Source of the DNA: MED-G105 sp039025235
Lineage (GTDB): Bacteria; Pseudomonadota; Alphaproteobacteria; Caulobacterales; Parvularculaceae
Length of the DNA stretch: 64,000 nucleotides
Reading direction: 5' to 3'
Assembly (NCBI GenBank): GCA_039025235.1
Contig: JBCCOS010000011.1
Span: 62,001 to 126,000, forward strand
Part shown: piece by piece, positions 63,301 through 64,000 of the stretch
Layout of the letters: each line of letters starts with the position of its first letter
Numbering within the stretch: the first letter of the stretch is position 1
The notes under the pieces: model-generated
The model's input: the letters and a program-made list of their open reading frames with translations, nothing else
Databases searched by the model: none
What the model was told of the DNA's origin: nothing
Program-made: the position numbers and the translations under genes

Positions 63301-64000
63301 CGAATTAAAAACGGTGCACAAGGAAATTGGGGTGACAGGGTCATGGGTGGGTTCAGCGCAATCCCAGAGGGAGAGCTTGACCGAATTGCGACATTCATTG
63401 CCGGCTTAGGAGGTGCTGATGATAGTAACGCCACAGCGCAGACGGTGGATGGACGCCTTATTCCTGTAAGCGGCGATGCCTTCATCGACCAGCACGACGA
63501 TGCCATAGTCTCTCATAAATTCATTGGGACGACTCTTGCTGGTGAATACACATTGAAAGCGTCCTATACAGATAAAGGCGGTAAGGGAGTGCCACCCATT
63601 GAAGTTGCTGAAACAAGAAAGCTTTTGGCGCCTCGAGTTGCGACAGTTCCTCTAGCAGCTAAAGGTAAGAGCTATGGCGTTTCTGTTTATGCAGAAGGCG
63701 GCGGCAAAGTAACGCTTTTTAATCAAAATAACTCATATCTCGAACTTGGCACCTTCGATCTTACTAACATTGCCAAGATTAAAGTTGGTCAGTTCGATAT
63801 ACCTATATCCTTGCCGAAGGACCGTGTTTTCGAGATTCGTAAAGATGGGCCGGACGGACCGGTTATTGGCTCGTCCGTTTACGGTAAAGGTTTCTCTTTA
63901 ATCCCTAAATATGCGCCGGTTACGGTTGATATCGACGCACAACAAGGTTTCACCAATTTATATCTTGTCATCCGCAAAGACGGCGAATTTGATGGTATGA
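60358..64000 (+). CDS. Secreted ThuA / PQQ-type sugar dehydrogenase / cytochrome c multidomain protein, 3' end outside window
   Basis: At least 1,214 codons are present; the end is cut off. Domains in order, in residues from ATG 60358: lipoprotein signal with Cys 59 (LIVSC); ThuA-like domain about 82-299 (GGGFVGIHSAVDTEW); glucose/sorbosone dehydrogenase propeller about 322-748 (TGGDLAFMADGSLLIATGD, YLMGTRNPYSLSVD, PGNFGWPFF); PKD-like domain about 758-890; cytochrome c with haem motif CTSCH at 947-951; and a CBM6-like carbohydrate-binding region from about 1025. ATG 60358 puts 58 residues before the Cys. GTG 60454 or TTG 60481/60484 would give a normal lipoprotein signal and are strong alternatives. 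It would oxidise a sugar outside the cytoplasm and pass electrons to its own haem. Confidence 0.88.
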   Translation, partial: MISVIRTVIARFVSVSLRHLNSRETDEWFRVKVSSNRVLDNLLIRHLCLFIGAFLIVSCANSDDGNKTLGGDRTTLEEKLDGARILVFSRTTEFRHPSIPTGIAAIEKLGSENGFEVVATEDPSQFNDDVLKSFDAVVFLSTTGDVLNSRQELAFERYIQAGGGFVGIHSAVDTEWKEDPWFWYRELVGAVFYAHPMSPSNVQSGRLRVEDAKHISTNKLPATYVRADEWYDFVDLRPHLNHLISIDENSYEGGTMGMGVRHPISWYQDFDGGRSFYTCMGDTIETYRDPFFLDHILGGIAYAVGEERTRNYDNVRPAESRFNKTVLNSDLAEPLGFDFLASGEIIIVERRGGVKRYNRETGEAPLIATLPVSSYNEFGLVAIAIREEQGEEVAYLHYTYENNDEGWGQRVSRFPATGPSAFALDQEQIILEFPWSEECCHTGGDLAFMADGSLLIATGDNTNPHASDGFAPIDFRDGEASGDASRTSGNPFSFAGKVLRILPNKGEPGYTIPEGNLFTDQSSGLPEVYLMGTRNPYSLSVDIDGSVYFGDVGPDGGDSDPSRGLKGHDEINRATGPGNFGWPFFIAANRPYRAYDFATKESGKAFDPLMPYNLSPRLDEPTLLPPAQPALIAYPYAMSDEFPELGAGARNALVVDVYRRPKEPAENAYPSYYEGKLFISDFMRRWIKVVSFRENGEIDKIEPFIDGGILEAPIDLKFGPDGQIYAVEYGEQWFTDNTNAALTRVSYMSDEQIPPKAIISLDKGRGGAPFSLVASSEQSADVDGGKLDVVWRLARSNDSVDSNRLITEAIADPLIEVASPSINTLIEEPGIYVLQLEATANNGLKSYAVETLAVGNEPPKISISIDGNASFFKPQQKSLAYSVDVMDTEDGRLSMGDIPAEAVTVALDFAPLTINGEPLVEEGGHKSAKIETIPMEEGLALITENGCTSCHQVNDDSVGPSYQAVANRYRDRPDVVSYLKGRIKNGAQGNWGDRVMGGFSAIPEGELDRIATFIAGLGGADDSNATAQTVDGRLIPVSGDAFIDQHDDAIVSHKFIGTTLAGEYTLKASYTDKGGKGVPPIEVAETRKLLAPRVATVPLAAKGKSYGVSVYAEGGGKVTLFNQNNSYLELGTFDLTNIAKIKVGQFDIPISLPKDRVFEIRKDGPDGPVIGSSVYGKGFSLIPKYAPVTVDIDAQQGFTNLYLVIRKDGEFDGM

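Noticed and set aside
1..64000. CRISPR arrays, tRNA or rRNA genes, prophage or integrative element ends
   Set aside because: No regularly spaced repeats, cloverleaf sequences, rRNA motifs or integrase genes were recognised on reading; tRNA detection by eye is limited and a covariance search would be decisive.

Overview
The window looks like chromosomal DNA of a free-living heterotrophic alphaproteobacterium, possibly marine and of the Kordiimonadales/Emcibacterales type. This placement is an inference. It rests on five intergenic two-hairpin repeats resembling the RIME elements of Rhizobiales, on the style of the TonB-dependent receptors, and on moderate G+C judged by eye. No rRNA, tRNA, CRISPR array, prophage or complete insertion sequence was seen. 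Both ends cut through genes.

Layout. 1-2.6 kb: a cut TonB-dependent siderophore receptor behind a Fur-like box, and a Tat/lipoprotein-type serine hydrolase. 3.0-6.6 kb: a tight four-gene operon (hotdog thioesterase, VOC protein, MDR oxidoreductase, acyl-CoA synthetase). 6.7-11.7 kb: a beta-barrel protein, a large TonB-dependent receptor and an NCS2 purine permease. 12.3-15.1 kb: glucokinase, then a VOC protein with a fumarylacetoacetase-family hydrolase. 15.2-19.4 kb: tandem PilZ protein, NIT-domain chemoreceptor with a clear terminator, SRAP protein. 19.8-28.2 kb: S33 peptidase, aconitase B with an iron-box-bearing leader, an unexported solute-binding protein, a possible collapsed TonB receptor beside a YfiR protein, and a TPR sulfotransferase. 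28.3-48.5 kb: a peptide and amino-acid catabolic region with duplicated S9 peptidases, an amidohydrolase lipoprotein, an Lrp regulator divergent from leucine dehydrogenase and branched-chain ketoacid dehydrogenase E1 alpha/beta, a propeller-amidohydrolase, a class V PLP enzyme, a class II aldolase-family protein, an APC permease and a GntR regulator. 49.0-64.0 kb: a sugar region with SDR, serine hydrolase, D-tagatose 3-epimerase-family enzyme, LacI regulator, xylulokinase, xylose isomerase, fatty acid hydroxylase-family protein, Gfo/Idh/MocA oxidoreductase, TIM-barrel isomerase, and a large secreted ThuA / PQQ-type sugar dehydrogenase / cytochrome c / carbohydrate-binding-like protein that runs off the end.

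How the parts fit. Secreted peptidases and amidohydrolases would release peptides and amino acids. Leucine dehydrogenase and the E1 pair would take branched-chain amino acids to acyl-CoA; E2 and E3 must be encoded elsewhere. In the sugar region three similar 14-bp sites, upstream of the SDR, the epimerase and xylulokinase, suggest one LacI regulon centred on xylose. Downstream of it, the oxidoreductase, isomerase and ThuA/sugar dehydrogenase/cytochrome genes form a compact run that could oxidise a glycoside outside the cytoplasm and process the product inside. That run is the best candidate for an undescribed system.
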